The notes under the pieces are model-generated. The model made no database searches. It was given only the letters and a program-made list of their open reading frames with translations, and was not told the DNA's origin. A program made the position numbers and the translations under genes. From Candidatus Aminicenantota bacterium (lineage in GTDB: Bacteria > Acidobacteriota > Aminicenantia > Aminicenantales > Aminicenantaceae), in assembly GCA_030614645.1 (NCBI GenBank), contig JAUWTR010000110.1, positions 1 to 6,254 of the forward strand: a stretch of 6,254 nucleotides of DNA, in the 5' to 3' direction. Shown here in pieces: positions 6,238-6,254 of this stretch (positions are counted from its first letter, which is position 1; every line of letters starts with the position of its first letter).

Positions 6238-6254
6238 ATGAGCAATAAAAAGAA
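6238..6254 (+). CDS. Possible start of a divergent gene, cut by the window edge
   Basis: ATG at 6238 begins M-S-N-K-K and runs to the edge. AGG at 6226-6228 lies 9 nt upstream as a modest ribosome site, and a plausible promoter precedes it. The lysine-rich opening is usual for bacterial proteins. Five codons are too few to name or confirm it. Confidence 0.35.

Overview
The window is a gene-dense stretch of bacterial chromosome, moderately AT-rich, with Sec-exported or membrane proteins and ordinary Shine-Dalgarno starts. There are no tRNA or rRNA genes, CRISPR arrays, phage genes or transposase genes. The style of the proteins (a PEGA/NHL protein, an exported M28 peptidase with a GRLTGTEGY N-terminal segment, a zinc-ribbon M48 protease) recalls uncultivated anaerobic lineages such as Candidatus Aminicenantes or relatives. 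That placement is an impression from protein style and was not tested by a search.

Layout. (1) Positions 1-1488, plus strand: the 3' part of a gene for a PEGA-PEGA-NHL beta-propeller protein. The reading frame is open to the left edge, so its true start lies outside the window. (2) 1489-1568: an 80-bp AT-rich inverted repeat between genes. (3) 1592-3103, plus: an exported M28-family zinc aminopeptidase/carboxypeptidase-like protein with an inserted PA domain and a strong RBS. (4) 3107-4249, plus: an iron-containing (group III) alcohol dehydrogenase, 3 nt after the peptidase and probably co-transcribed with it. (5) 4252-5970, minus: a membrane-anchored M48 (HtpX-like) protease with a GYF_2-like domain and two zf-TFIIB-type zinc ribbons at its C-terminus. 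It converges on the dehydrogenase with 2 bp between the stop codons. (6) 5971-6237: a non-coding stretch with a cluster of palindromes that offer alternative pairings, two TATAAT -10 candidates on the minus strand, and a plus-strand promoter candidate. (7) 6238 to the edge: a possible first few codons of a divergent plus-strand gene.

How the genes relate. The M28 peptidase and the dehydrogenase form a two-gene unit by spacing, but no shared pathway can be read from the sequence. The M48 protein is a separate transcription unit, probably for membrane-protein quality control. The most interesting parts are the non-coding ones: the palindrome cluster upstream of the M48 gene and the inverted repeat at 1489-1568. 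The multidomain M48 protease also merits a second look. I see no convincing new multi-gene system such as a defence or biosynthetic cluster.
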